NCBI GenBank assembly: GCA_965216905.1
Contig: OZ244213.1
Span: 3,162,001-3,226,000, forward strand
Direction: 5' to 3'
Source of the DNA: G965216905 sp965216905
GTDB taxonomy: Bacteria > Actinomycetota > Acidimicrobiia > Spongiisociales > ZC4RG35
Length of the DNA: 64,000 bases
Notes under the pieces: generated by a model
What the model was told of the DNA's origin: nothing
Seen by the model: the letters and a program-made list of their open reading frames with translations, nothing else
Databases searched by the model: none
Position numbers and translations under genes: made by a program
Part shown: positions 44,717 through 52,389 of the stretch, one piece after another
How positions within the stretch are numbered: position 1 is the first letter of the stretch
Layout: each line of letters starts with the position of its first letter

Positions 44717-45385
44717 ATGCATCCTGTAACGATCCTCGCCCGCCTGGTCCTGGCCGGTCTGTGCAGTGGGCTCATCGGGTTCGAGCGGGAGACCTCCCGC
44801 AAGGCGGCCGGACTGAGGACCCACACGTTGGTGGGTGTGGGAGCGGCCGTCTTCTCGATTGCGTCCATCACCGGCTTCGAGGGGCCGGACGAGTCACGGA
44901 TCGCCGCCCAGATCGTCTCCGGAGTCGGCTTCCTCGGCGCCGGAGCCATCTTTCGCGACGGTGCCTTCGTGAGCGGGCTCACCACCGCCGCCGGTCTCTG
45001 GGTGTCCGCCTCGATCGGGATGGCCTCGGCAGCCGGCACCTACTGGCTGGCGATCATCGGAACCGTCGTCACGCTGGCCACGCTGTACGGCCTCCGCGCC
45101 ATCGATGCCGCCATCGCCCGACGAAAGGAAGAGGTCCCTGCCCGGCTCGAGATCCACATCGACGACACCAACAAGCTCGAATCTCTCCTGAAGTTCATCA
45201 GGCGGGTGTACCCCGATTCCCAACAGCTCGACTTCCGGCGGATGTCCGAGGAGGGCACCGGGGTCCTCGTCGTCAGCTGCCAGACCGGGGATGTGGCCAT
45301 GATGTCGGACATCCTCAGCTCCCACAAGATCGTGTCGAAGGTGGAGGAGCTGTCGCCCCTGTACTGGCCACAACAGGGTGGGTGA
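44717..45385 (+). CDS. MgtC/SapB-family membrane protein
   Basis: A 222-aa protein with about four or five N-terminal membrane segments. GLIGFERETSRKAAGLRTHTLVGVGAAVF and SGVGFLGAGAIFRDG are signatures of MgtC, linked to low-magnesium growth and to control of F-type ATPase and phosphate uptake in pathogens. The C-terminal soluble domain (about residues 145-222) resembles an ACT-type fold. The ATG at 44717 has GGGAAGGAA upstream. It is convergent with the peptidase-like gene, 6 bases apart. Confidence 0.9.
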   Translation: MHPVTILARLVLAGLCSGLIGFERETSRKAAGLRTHTLVGVGAAVFSIASITGFEGPDESRIAAQIVSGVGFLGAGAIFRDGAFVSGLTTAAGLWVSASIGMASAAGTYWLAIIGTVVTLATLYGLRAIDAAIARRKEEVPARLEIHIDDTNKLESLLKFIRRVYPDSQQLDFRRMSEEGTGVLVVSCQTGDVAMMSDILSSHKIVSKVEELSPLYWPQQGG

Positions 45386-45391
45386 TGCCGG

Positions 45392-46582
45392 TCACGCCCA
45401 GGGTGGCGAGCGACGCACCCCCTCCCTCGCCAGCCTCGCCACATGCGCCATCACCGCGTCCCACACCGGTCCGATCGCGGCATCGGTGAACCGCAGGATC
45501 TTTTCGGCCGCCACGGCCTCCGGCGGCGTTCGGTATCGGCGCAACTCCGCCAGCGTCACCTCTCGGAGCCGGCTCCGGCGGACGAAAGCCGACGGATGCG
45601 AAGAACCGGTGGACGGCGTCCATCCCTCCCCCTCCTTGAGCACGCCGCGAGCCGCTTCGATGAGGCACAGACACATGAGCGCCATGTCGCAACCCCACAG
45701 ACCGATGGCCGGGGAACCCCCGTCGGCGATGTGTGCGGCGATGGCCACCGTGGCCCCCACCTCGTCCGCCTCGAACTCCATGGCGCGGCCCACCTCGTCC
45801 GGTTCGTCCCAGTACGCCAGGTGTCCGCGATGCACATGCATGAGTTCGTGGGCGAGCACGAACATCTCCGACACCCGGACGAGATGCATGGCGGTCAGAA
45901 ACGCTCCGCCGGACGGCTCGACCGGCTTCGCCAACCGGGGATTCCCTTCGGTGAGGTAGGCGACCGTCGACCGCATCATCTGACGAGTTGCCGCTTCCGG
46001 ATCGGCGCCCCCGGTCGCCACGTCCCCGAAACGCGGCGTCCGGGTTCCCGAGTCGATCTGCACGGTCGGCATCGCCAAACCGATGGCCACCGCCACCTGT
46101 TGAACGAAGTGGAACAAGCCTTGCTCGAACAGCACGACCCGTTCACCGGTCTCCGGCACCTCCAACGCCACCGCATTGACGTTGCCGGAGGGCAGCGTGC
46201 CGACCAGAGCCCCTCCCTCGAGATCGATTCCCACCCGGGCGTACGTCTGCTCGAGGGTGTCCGCCATCCACGTCATCATCGGGAAGAGGTTGGGGTCCTC
46301 CCACGGTGTCGGAGCCTGCAGGTTGCCGTACCGGGCCAGGAACCGCTCTGCCACCGAGTCGATGAGGCCCCAGTCTTCGACGTCGACGAGGGCTCCCCAT
46401 CTGCGTTCCGCACGGCCTGAGGCCATCCGCTCGGGGTCCAGGCCGGAGCCCGCCAGATGCCGGTGCGCTCGAATCGGGTCCCATCCGAATCCCAGGCCCT
46501 CTGCCAGCCGGCCGTAGGCCTGTTCCTGAAGGCGTGCCACGATCGCCACGGCCTGGGGACTCCACCTGCGCTGCCCGCTCAT
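45392..46582 (-). CDS. Zinc metallopeptidase-like protein
   Basis: A 396-aa protein. The HExxH motif is HELMH at residues 245-249 (VLAHELMHVHRGH), and FEADEVGATVA about 35 residues later gives the third zinc ligand candidate (E-x3-D), like M48-type or gluzincin peptidases, but without membrane helices. The N-terminal 200 residues match nothing I know. The ATG at 46582 is chosen over upstream codons because the preceding stretch looks non-coding. Substrate unknown. Confidence 0.7.
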   Translation of the reverse strand: MSGQRRWSPQAVAIVARLQEQAYGRLAEGLGFGWDPIRAHRHLAGSGLDPERMASGRAERRWGALVDVEDWGLIDSVAERFLARYGNLQAPTPWEDPNLFPMMTWMADTLEQTYARVGIDLEGGALVGTLPSGNVNAVALEVPETGERVVLFEQGLFHFVQQVAVAIGLAMPTVQIDSGTRTPRFGDVATGGADPEAATRQMMRSTVAYLTEGNPRLAKPVEPSGGAFLTAMHLVRVSEMFVLAHELMHVHRGHLAYWDEPDEVGRAMEFEADEVGATVAIAAHIADGGSPAIGLWGCDMALMCLCLIEAARGVLKEGEGWTPSTGSSHPSAFVRRSRLREVTLAELRRYRTPPEAVAAEKILRFTDAAIGPVWDAVMAHVARLAREGVRRSPPWA

Positions 46583-46677
46583 CTCGATCGACCATGATGA
46601 CCGGTGCCATCCATTCGTGTCGAGCACTCCGTCCGTCGGCCGGCCCGGCGATCACGACTCCGTCGCCGTCCGCGACG

Positions 46678-47322
46678 TCACACTCCGACGAGCGATTTGG
46701 TCACGCGAACCGTCGAGCTGGCATCGGGAGCAAAGCCGTCCGCGCCGATCTGCTCGGCGAACTCGGCGTTGATCGGCGCACCCCCCACCAACACCGCCAC
46801 ACCGTCGCGGACGCCTTCTCGCACGAACAACTCGATGTTCTGTTCCAGCTCGCTCATGGTGGTGGTCAGGAATGCACTCATCCCCACCGCCAGCGGCCGA
46901 TGCTCGATGATGGCCTCCACGAAGACCCGCCCTGGGACGTTCACACCGAGGTCGATCACCTCGAAACCGGCACCCTCCAGCATCACATTGCACAGGTTCT
47001 TCCCCACGTCGTGAATGTCACCGGCGACGCTTCCCATCACGAACCGCCCGAGCGGCTCGACGCCCGCCTGCACGATGAGCGGACGAAGAAGGTCCATCGA
47101 AGCCTGCATCGCACGGGCGGCAATCAGCATCTCCGGCAAGAAGTAGGTGCCGGACTCGAAGAGCCGACCCACCTCTTCCAACGCCGGGATCATGGAGTCG
47201 TAGAGAAGCCGGGTCGGCGGGATGGCCGCGTCGAGGCCCTGTTCTGTGAGTTCAACCGCCCGGGCGGCGTCGCCGTCGACGATGGCGTCGTAGAGGTCGT
47301 CCAGACCCTTGCCCTCGGTCAT
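46678..47322 (-). CDS. Corrinoid (cobalamin-binding) protein, MtbC/MtaC type
   Basis: A 214-aa protein with an N-terminal helical cap (about residues 1-88) and a B12-binding Rossmann domain with D-x-H-x-x-G (GDIHDVGKN, His104 as lower cobalt ligand) followed by SAFLTTTM and VLVGGAPIN. It carries a methyl group between a methyltransferase that demethylates a substrate and one that passes it on. The start ATG 47322 overlaps the stop of the next upstream gene (ATGA). No corrinoid reactivation (RamA-like) gene is in the window. Confidence 0.9.
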   Translation of the reverse strand: MTEGKGLDDLYDAIVDGDAARAVELTEQGLDAAIPPTRLLYDSMIPALEEVGRLFESGTYFLPEMLIAARAMQASMDLLRPLIVQAGVEPLGRFVMGSVAGDIHDVGKNLCNVMLEGAGFEVIDLGVNVPGRVFVEAIIEHRPLAVGMSAFLTTTMSELEQNIELFVREGVRDGVAVLVGGAPINAEFAEQIGADGFAPDASSTVRVTKSLVGV

Positions 47323-48494
47323 GGCCGGACCGGCGACTCGGCCGCCGCCGGGTCGGCATCGAGGACCGCATCGACCATGGCGAGGATGTTCTCGGCCGGG
47401 ACGTCGTCCATCACCGTGTGTACCGAACTGACCATGTAGCCACCGCCGGGGGCCATGATCTCGATCACTCGACGGACCTCGTCCGCGACCTCGCGAGGGG
47501 ACCCGGTCGGCAAGATCCGGTGTGTGTCGATCGCGCCGCAGAAGGTCAGCGTGTCTCCCCAGCGGCGTTTGAGCTCCACGAGATCCGACATCTTCCCGGC
47601 CGATGTCTGGATGGGATTCAGAACGTCTACCCCCATCTCCACGAAATCGTCGATCAGCGGAAACACGTCACCATCGGTATGGAAGAAGATCTTGGCGTCC
47701 GTCCTCGACCGGATGAATGCCAGATAGTCGGCATGCACCGGTTTGAGCATCGCCCGGTACATGTCCGGCGACATCAACAGGCTCTCCTGGGTGCCGAGGT
47801 CGTCACCGATCTTGATGATGTCGACATTGGGGCCGAGCGCCTCCAGAAAGTGACCCATCAGCGTCTTGCACAGCGCTTCGATCTTCCACAGCAGCGCCTC
47901 GGCGAAGTCGGGGTAGAGCGCCATGTTCATGAGAAACGTGTCCATCCCCTGCATGGCGAACGCTCGCTCCAACGGGAACAGCAGCCATGGTGTGGCCATG
48001 ATTGCGTACCGGCCATCGGCCGCCAGCCGTTCGGCCTCCGCGGCGACGTGCGCAACCCGCGTCGGGTCATTCATATCGGGCCACGGGTACGACTCGATCT
48101 CGGCGACGGTCGTGGCCGACGCCAGCGGGCAGACCATCGGGAACCATTCGCCTGGCCGCACCTCGCGGGCTCCCGAGCCCCAGGAATTCAGGTAGTCGCT
48201 GTGGTCCGGACGTTCGGCATTCGCGGTCAGCACGTCGGCGGGCTCGAGGTCCCAGACCCCTCGGACATCGGTTCCGAGCCGGACCAGCACCTCCTCGTCG
48301 GGTAGCGCCGTGCCCAGCTCCGGCCAGCGATAGAGGTACCGGTCCGGCGCCTCCACCCCGAGCATCCGCCGCAGCTGGCGGTACGGCTTCATCTTGATCC
48401 CGGTGGCGTTGCTCACCCCCAGCACGATCGGGACGCGATCGGGCTCCCGGTGGTTGAGACTGGCCAGCACTCGCTCGCGTGGAAGCACGTGCAC
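47319..48494 (-). CDS. Uroporphyrinogen decarboxylase-family methyltransferase (MtaA/MtbA-like)
   Basis: About 391 residues of the UroD-fold superfamily. KIFFHTDGDVFPLIDDFVEMGVDVLNPIQTSAGKM and FCGAIDTHRILPTGSPREVADEV mark the clade that works with corrinoid proteins instead of haem synthesis. The coupling to the corrinoid gene (ATGA) supports a methyltransferase role in demethylating an unknown O- or N-methyl compound. GTG 48494 is chosen, with AGGAACGAG upstream; GTG 48488 is also possible. A TAGGGT -10 box lies about 22 nt upstream. It is divergent from the cebR-like gene. Confidence 0.85.
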   Translation of the reverse strand: MHVLPRERVLASLNHREPDRVPIVLGVSNATGIKMKPYRQLRRMLGVEAPDRYLYRWPELGTALPDEEVLVRLGTDVRGVWDLEPADVLTANAERPDHSDYLNSWGSGAREVRPGEWFPMVCPLASATTVAEIESYPWPDMNDPTRVAHVAAEAERLAADGRYAIMATPWLLFPLERAFAMQGMDTFLMNMALYPDFAEALLWKIEALCKTLMGHFLEALGPNVDIIKIGDDLGTQESLLMSPDMYRAMLKPVHADYLAFIRSRTDAKIFFHTDGDVFPLIDDFVEMGVDVLNPIQTSAGKMSDLVELKRRWGDTLTFCGAIDTHRILPTGSPREVADEVRRVIEIMAPGGGYMVSSVHTVMDDVPAENILAMVDAVLDADPAAAESPVRP

Positions 48495-48603
48495 CTCGTT
48501 CCTGTCGCTGGAGCGGACCCTATCTGGTGGACCCGACCCTGCCAGGGGCCTTCGACCCGATTCCCTCGCCACTCCAGCAGCAGTCCCCCTCACGGTGGAA
48601 CGC

Positions 48604-48633
48604 TTGACACGCCGCCCCGCGGTCCGATAGGGT
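48604..48633 (+). promoter_or_regulatory. Sigma70-type promoter of the cebR-like gene
   Basis: TTGACA (48604-48609) and TAGGGT (48628-48633) are separated by 18 bp, close to the consensus for a housekeeping promoter in high-GC Actinobacteria. The CebR-type box at 48639-48652 lies over the expected start site. Confidence 0.65.
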
Positions 48634-48638
48634 GCGCT

Positions 48639-48652
48639 TGAGAGCGCTCCCA
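48639..48652. promoter_or_regulatory. CebR-type operator (13 of 14 bases) at the regulator promoter
   Basis: TGAGAGCGCTCCCA differs at one base from the Streptomyces CebR box TGGGAGCGCTCCCA. It lies 5 bp after the -10 box, where a bound repressor would block transcription, and so implies autoregulation. A second, weaker palindrome, GAGAGGGCTCTC, is at 48677-48688. Confidence 0.75.
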
Positions 48653-48729
48653 AACCGAGACGAGATCGAGAAATCGGAGAGGGCTCTCAAGGGAAGACCC
48701 GAAGGGGCGACCCGAACGAGGGAGGAACG

Positions 48730-49767
48730 GTGAAGCTCACGCTCGAGGACATCGGTCGATTGGCCGGCGTGTCGCGTTCCACCGTCTCGAGAGTGATCAA
48801 CGACGAGACCAGCGTCAGCCCCAAGGTGCGCTCCCGGGTCCAGGCGGTCATCCGCTCCACCGGCTACACGCCGAATGTTGCGGCCCGCTCACTGGTATCA
48901 CGGCGCAGCGGCGTCATCGGACTGGTCATCCCCAGCCGGGTCCACAACCTCTTCCAGGACCCGTACTTTCCTCGTCTCATCCAAGGAATCAGTGCCGAGA
49001 GCAACCAATCCGGCACCACGCTGTCGCTGTTCCTCTTCCAGAGCGAGGCCGAGGAGGCCGAGCTCTACCCCCGGGTCGTCACCTCCGGATTCCTCGACGG
49101 CGTGATCATCACCGCCACCCGCATGGGCGACCCGCTCCTCGCCAGGATTGCGGTCGGCGAGATCCCGGTGGTCATGATCGGGCGTCCCGATGTCGACGGC
49201 GTCAGCTACGTGGACGCCGACAATTGGGGCGGAGCCCGGCAGGCCGCCATCCATCTCGCCGGGTGCGGGCACCGGAGGATCGGACTGATCGGCGCTCCCA
49301 CCTCGACCACCGCCGGCACCGACCGGTTCGGTGGCTTCGTGGAGGGGCTCGCCGAGTGCGGTCTGGCCCTCGACCCGGCGCTCCGCGCCGAGGGCGACTA
49401 CTCGGAGGCCAGCGGCTACTCGGCCATGCAGCGGCTGATCCCCGCCGGACCCGAGGCGGTGTTCGTCGCTTCGGACACCATGGCGATGGGAGCGTTGCGA
49501 GCGCTCCAAGACGCCGACCTCGATGTCCCCGGCGACGTCGCCGTGGTCGGATTCGACGGGCTCCCCGCCTCGGACCGCTCCACCCCACCACTCACCACCC
49601 TGCGCCAACCAGTGGCAGAGACGGGTGCTCGTGCCGTTCAACTTCTCAACGAGAGAATCGCCAACCCCGATGCCGAGGCCACGACCGAGATCATGCCGGT
49701 CGAACTGGTCATCCGGGAGTCCTGCGGTTCGACCTCCCCCGAGCGAGGAGGGTCGGCCCCGGATTGA
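48730..49767 (+). CDS. cebR: LacI-family repressor, CebR-like
   Basis: A 345-aa LacI/GalR regulator. The helix-turn-helix is LTLEDIGRLAGVSRSTVSRVIND (residues 3-25), then the hinge helix NVAARSLVSRRSG and a periplasmic-binding-protein-like sensor domain. The GTG at 48730 has GGAGG 4 nt upstream. The exact CebR box in front of the ABC genes and the near-exact box at its own promoter suggest that it represses the locus and is released by cellobiose or a related sugar; the effector itself is inferred. Confidence 0.87.
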   Translation: MKLTLEDIGRLAGVSRSTVSRVINDETSVSPKVRSRVQAVIRSTGYTPNVAARSLVSRRSGVIGLVIPSRVHNLFQDPYFPRLIQGISAESNQSGTTLSLFLFQSEAEEAELYPRVVTSGFLDGVIITATRMGDPLLARIAVGEIPVVMIGRPDVDGVSYVDADNWGGARQAAIHLAGCGHRRIGLIGAPTSTTAGTDRFGGFVEGLAECGLALDPALRAEGDYSEASGYSAMQRLIPAGPEAVFVASDTMAMGALRALQDADLDVPGDVAVVGFDGLPASDRSTPPLTTLRQPVAETGARAVQLLNERIANPDAEATTEIMPVELVIRESCGSTSPERGGSAPD

Positions 49768-49791
49768 GATTCCAGACCCCCTACCCATGAT
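49764..49791 (+). promoter_or_regulatory. Candidate promoter of the ABC transporter operon
   Basis: TTGAGA (49764-49769) and CATGAT (49786-49791) are 16 bp apart, about 17 bases before the operator. The -35 overlaps the stop codon of the cebR-like gene. The match is fair only. Confidence 0.4.
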
Positions 49792-49808
49792 CTGCCCCCG
49801 CCCCGAAC

Positions 49809-49822
49809 TGGGAGCGCTCCCA
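49809..49822. promoter_or_regulatory. Exact CebR box TGGGAGCGCTCCCA
   Basis: The perfect 14-bp palindrome matches the known operator of Streptomyces CebR, the cellobiose-responsive repressor, in all positions. It lies 89 bases before the start of the solute-binding-protein gene, in the 144-base gap after the regulator. Confidence 0.88.
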
Positions 49823-49911
49823 AACGCTCAACCAAGATCCGGGTCCACCGAGGATCCACCGACACAACCAACCCGACCAGAAGACGACGAACCGACTCCA
49901 GGAGGAGACTG

Positions 49912-51375
49912 ATGAAGAAACTGCGATGGATGGCCTTGATTGCCGTGCTGGCACTCATCGTCGCCGCATGCGGTGACGGCGGCAGCGCCACCACCGAGGG
50001 CGCCGAGGAAGGGGCCACCGAAACGACCGAGGCATCCGAGACGGCCACCGAGACCGAACCCGCCGAAGAGGCTCCGGCGGAGGAGGCCGACACCGAAGCG
50101 GACATGGGCGATCGGACCACGATTCGGTGGTTCGTGGGTCTCGGCACCGGTGGAAATCCGGAACAGATCGAGGCCCAAGAAGCAGTCGTAGCCGATTACA
50201 ACGCCTCACAGGACGCGATCGAACTGGAGCTGGAGATCGTCCAGAACGACGTGGCGTATGACACGCTCTCCACCCAGATCGCCTCGGGCAACGCCCCCGA
50301 CATCGTCGGCCCGGTCGGCATTCGAGGCGCCCACGCCTTCAACGGGCGCTGGATGGACCTCGAACCACTGGCGGCCGACGCCGGATTCGACCTGTCGCTG
50401 TGGCCTGCCGAGCAGGTCGACGTGTGGCGGACCGACGAGGGACTGGTGGGCCTGCCGTTCGGCGTCTTCCCGGCCATGATGTTCTACAACACTGCACTGT
50501 TCGACGAGGCCGGCCTCCCCTATCCCCCGCAGGAGTTTGGCGCCGAGTACGACGGCAAGCCCTGGAATATGGACACGGTCAGAGAGATCGGACAGTTCCT
50601 GACTGTCGACGCCAACGGCAACGATGCCACCAGCGCCGACTTCGACGCCGACAACATCGTCCAGTTCGGATATGTGGATCAGTGGACCGAGCCGCAGCGG
50701 TTCGCGACCATGTTCGGCGCCGGTGAGATGACCAACGCCGACGGCACTCCCAACGTGCCGGATGCTTGGCGCGATGCCTTCAAGTGGTACTACGACGGCG
50801 TCTGGACGGATCACTTCATCCCGAACGCCGAGTACGAGGGCAGTGACATCCTGGCGGCCGGCAACCCGTTCGATTCCGGCAACGTGGCGATGGCGCACAC
50901 CCACCTCTGGTACACGTGCTGCCTGACCGGTGTCGGCGAAGACTGGGACCTGGCGGTCGTGCCCGAGAACGACGGCACCTACACCGCCGCGCTGCACGCC
51001 GACGTGTTCCGGATTCTCAACACCAGCGAACACCCGGCCGAGGCATTCGACGTGCTCACCTACCTCATCACCGACGGCGCTCCGGCGCTGCTGGACACCT
51101 ACGGTGCAATGCCCGCCTTGGAGTCCCTCCAGGACGACTTCTTCGCCGCTCAGGACGAGAAGTACCCCCAGGGCGTGAATTGGGAGGTGGCTCGCGCCAG
51201 CCTCGAGTTCCCCGACATTCCGAGCCATGAGCAGGACATGCCCAACTTCCTGAAGGCTCAAGATCGGTGGGGCGCCTTCTGGAGCAATCTGACTTCGACT
51301 CCGGGCCTCGATGTCGACGCCGAGATCGACGGACTGCTCGACGATCTCGAGGGCATCTACGCCGAAGCCGGCTGA
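49912..51375 (+). CDS. Sugar ABC transporter substrate-binding lipoprotein (CebE-like)
   Basis: A 487-aa extracellular binding protein. A lipobox LIVAAC puts the lipid-modified cysteine at residue 20, followed by a Glu/Thr/Ala-rich linker of about 50 residues and a type I (family 1) solute-binding fold (IRWFVGLGTGGNPEQIEAQEAVVADYNAS, later SGNVAMAHTHLWYTC). It would take up oligosaccharides, most likely cello-oligosaccharides judged by the CebR box and the hydrolases next to it. ATG 49912 has AGGAGG 7 nt upstream. A hairpin separates it from the permeases. Confidence 0.9.
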   Translation: MKKLRWMALIAVLALIVAACGDGGSATTEGAEEGATETTEASETATETEPAEEAPAEEADTEADMGDRTTIRWFVGLGTGGNPEQIEAQEAVVADYNASQDAIELELEIVQNDVAYDTLSTQIASGNAPDIVGPVGIRGAHAFNGRWMDLEPLAADAGFDLSLWPAEQVDVWRTDEGLVGLPFGVFPAMMFYNTALFDEAGLPYPPQEFGAEYDGKPWNMDTVREIGQFLTVDANGNDATSADFDADNIVQFGYVDQWTEPQRFATMFGAGEMTNADGTPNVPDAWRDAFKWYYDGVWTDHFIPNAEYEGSDILAAGNPFDSGNVAMAHTHLWYTCCLTGVGEDWDLAVVPENDGTYTAALHADVFRILNTSEHPAEAFDVLTYLITDGAPALLDTYGAMPALESLQDDFFAAQDEKYPQGVNWEVARASLEFPDIPSHEQDMPNFLKAQDRWGAFWSNLTSTPGLDVDAEIDGLLDDLEGIYAEAG

Positions 51376-51385
51376 CCGGCATCTC

Positions 51386-51418
51386 GTGGGGGTGGGGCGC
51401 CCTCGGCCCCTCCCCCAC
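51386..51418 (+). terminator. Strong hairpin after the binding-protein gene
   Basis: GTGGGGGTGGGGC and GCCCCTCCCCCAC form a 13-bp stem with one T-T mismatch around a 7-nt loop, 10 bases after the stop. There is no T run. Hairpins in this place in sugar ABC operons usually protect the upstream mRNA or cause partial termination so that binding protein is made in excess. Confidence 0.6.
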
Positions 51419-51439
51419 CCTCAAACGAGGAGGATGGAC

Positions 51440-52384
51440 ATGACCGCCAACGCCGTGGAATCAGCGGCACCCCCGGTGGAGACCAGCAGTATCGAACGAA
51501 CCCAGCGGCGATGGGGATTGCTGTTCATCTCGCCGTGGATCATCGGATTCATCCTGTTCTTTCTCCTCCCGATGCTCGCTTCGTTGGTCTTCTCCTTCAT
51601 GGAGTTCGACCTGATCCGGCCGGAGGACGCCCGCTTCATCGGCCTCGACAATTATCGGCAGTGGTTTGGCGATCCGCTGGTCTGGGAGTCGCTGGGCGTG
51701 ACCGTGAAGTTCGCCGCGATCATGATTCCCTTCTCGATCGCCCTGCCGCTCGCCTTCGCCTGGCTGCTGACCTCCAAGAGCCTGTGGGGGAAGCCCTTCT
51801 TTCGAACCCTGTTCTTCATGCCGACCATCGTGCCGTTCGTCTCGGTGGTCTTCATCTGGAGTGGGTTCCTCAACACGCAGACCGGCTGGCTGAACAAGAT
51901 GCTGGAAACCGTCGGGATCAGCGGACCCGACTGGCTCAACTCGACGACCTGGATCTATCCGGCGCTCGCCCTCATCGGCGCCTGGGGCGTCGGCAACGCC
52001 ATGCTGCTGTTCATCGCCGGCATCCAGGGGATTCCCACGGACCTGTACGAATCGGCCGAGGTGGACGGTGCCAACACGTGGCACAAGTTCCGATCGATCA
52101 CCGTCCCGATGATCTCGCCGATCCTCTTCTACAACGTGGTGCTGGCGATCATCGCGTTGTTCCAGTACTTCCTCGTGCCGTTCGTTCTCAAGAACGGCAC
52201 CGGAGACCCGGCCAACTCCACGCTGTTCTACAGCCTCTACTTCTTCAAGACCGCCTTCACGTTCAACGACATGGGCTACGGAGCCACGCTGGCGTGGATG
52301 CTCTTCATCATCATCATGGCGGTGACGCTGGTCATGTTCGGGACCGCCCGCTACTGGGTCTACTACGAGTTCGGGGAGGACTGA
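51440..52384 (+). CDS. Sugar ABC transporter permease 1 (CebF-like)
   Basis: A 314-aa MalF-type permease with six membrane segments. The cytoplasmic EAA loop is ESAEVDGANTWHKFRSITVPMISP (about residue 205), the contact site for the ATPase. ATG 51440 (MTANAVES) has GAGGAGG 6 nt upstream and is preferred to ATG 51434, which abuts it. It is followed by the second permease after 5 bases. No ATPase gene is present, as in CebEFG systems, which share the MsiK ATPase encoded elsewhere. Confidence 0.9.
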   Translation: MTANAVESAAPPVETSSIERTQRRWGLLFISPWIIGFILFFLLPMLASLVFSFMEFDLIRPEDARFIGLDNYRQWFGDPLVWESLGVTVKFAAIMIPFSIALPLAFAWLLTSKSLWGKPFFRTLFFMPTIVPFVSVVFIWSGFLNTQTGWLNKMLETVGISGPDWLNSTTWIYPALALIGAWGVGNAMLLFIAGIQGIPTDLYESAEVDGANTWHKFRSITVPMISPILFYNVVLAIIALFQYFLVPFVLKNGTGDPANSTLFYSLYFFKTAFTFNDMGYGATLAWMLFIIIMAVTLVMFGTARYWVYYEFGED

Positions 52385-52389
52385 TCCCG

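Noticed and set aside
48677..48688. GAGAGGGCTCTC as a second operator at the cebR-like promoter
   Set aside because: The centre is not symmetric and the outer bases do not match the CebR box; kept only as a weak possibility.
49496..49509. A 12/14 match to the CebR box inside the cebR-like coding region
   Set aside because: It lies deep in coding sequence, has two mismatches in conserved positions, and GAGCGCTC is expected by chance in such GC-rich DNA.
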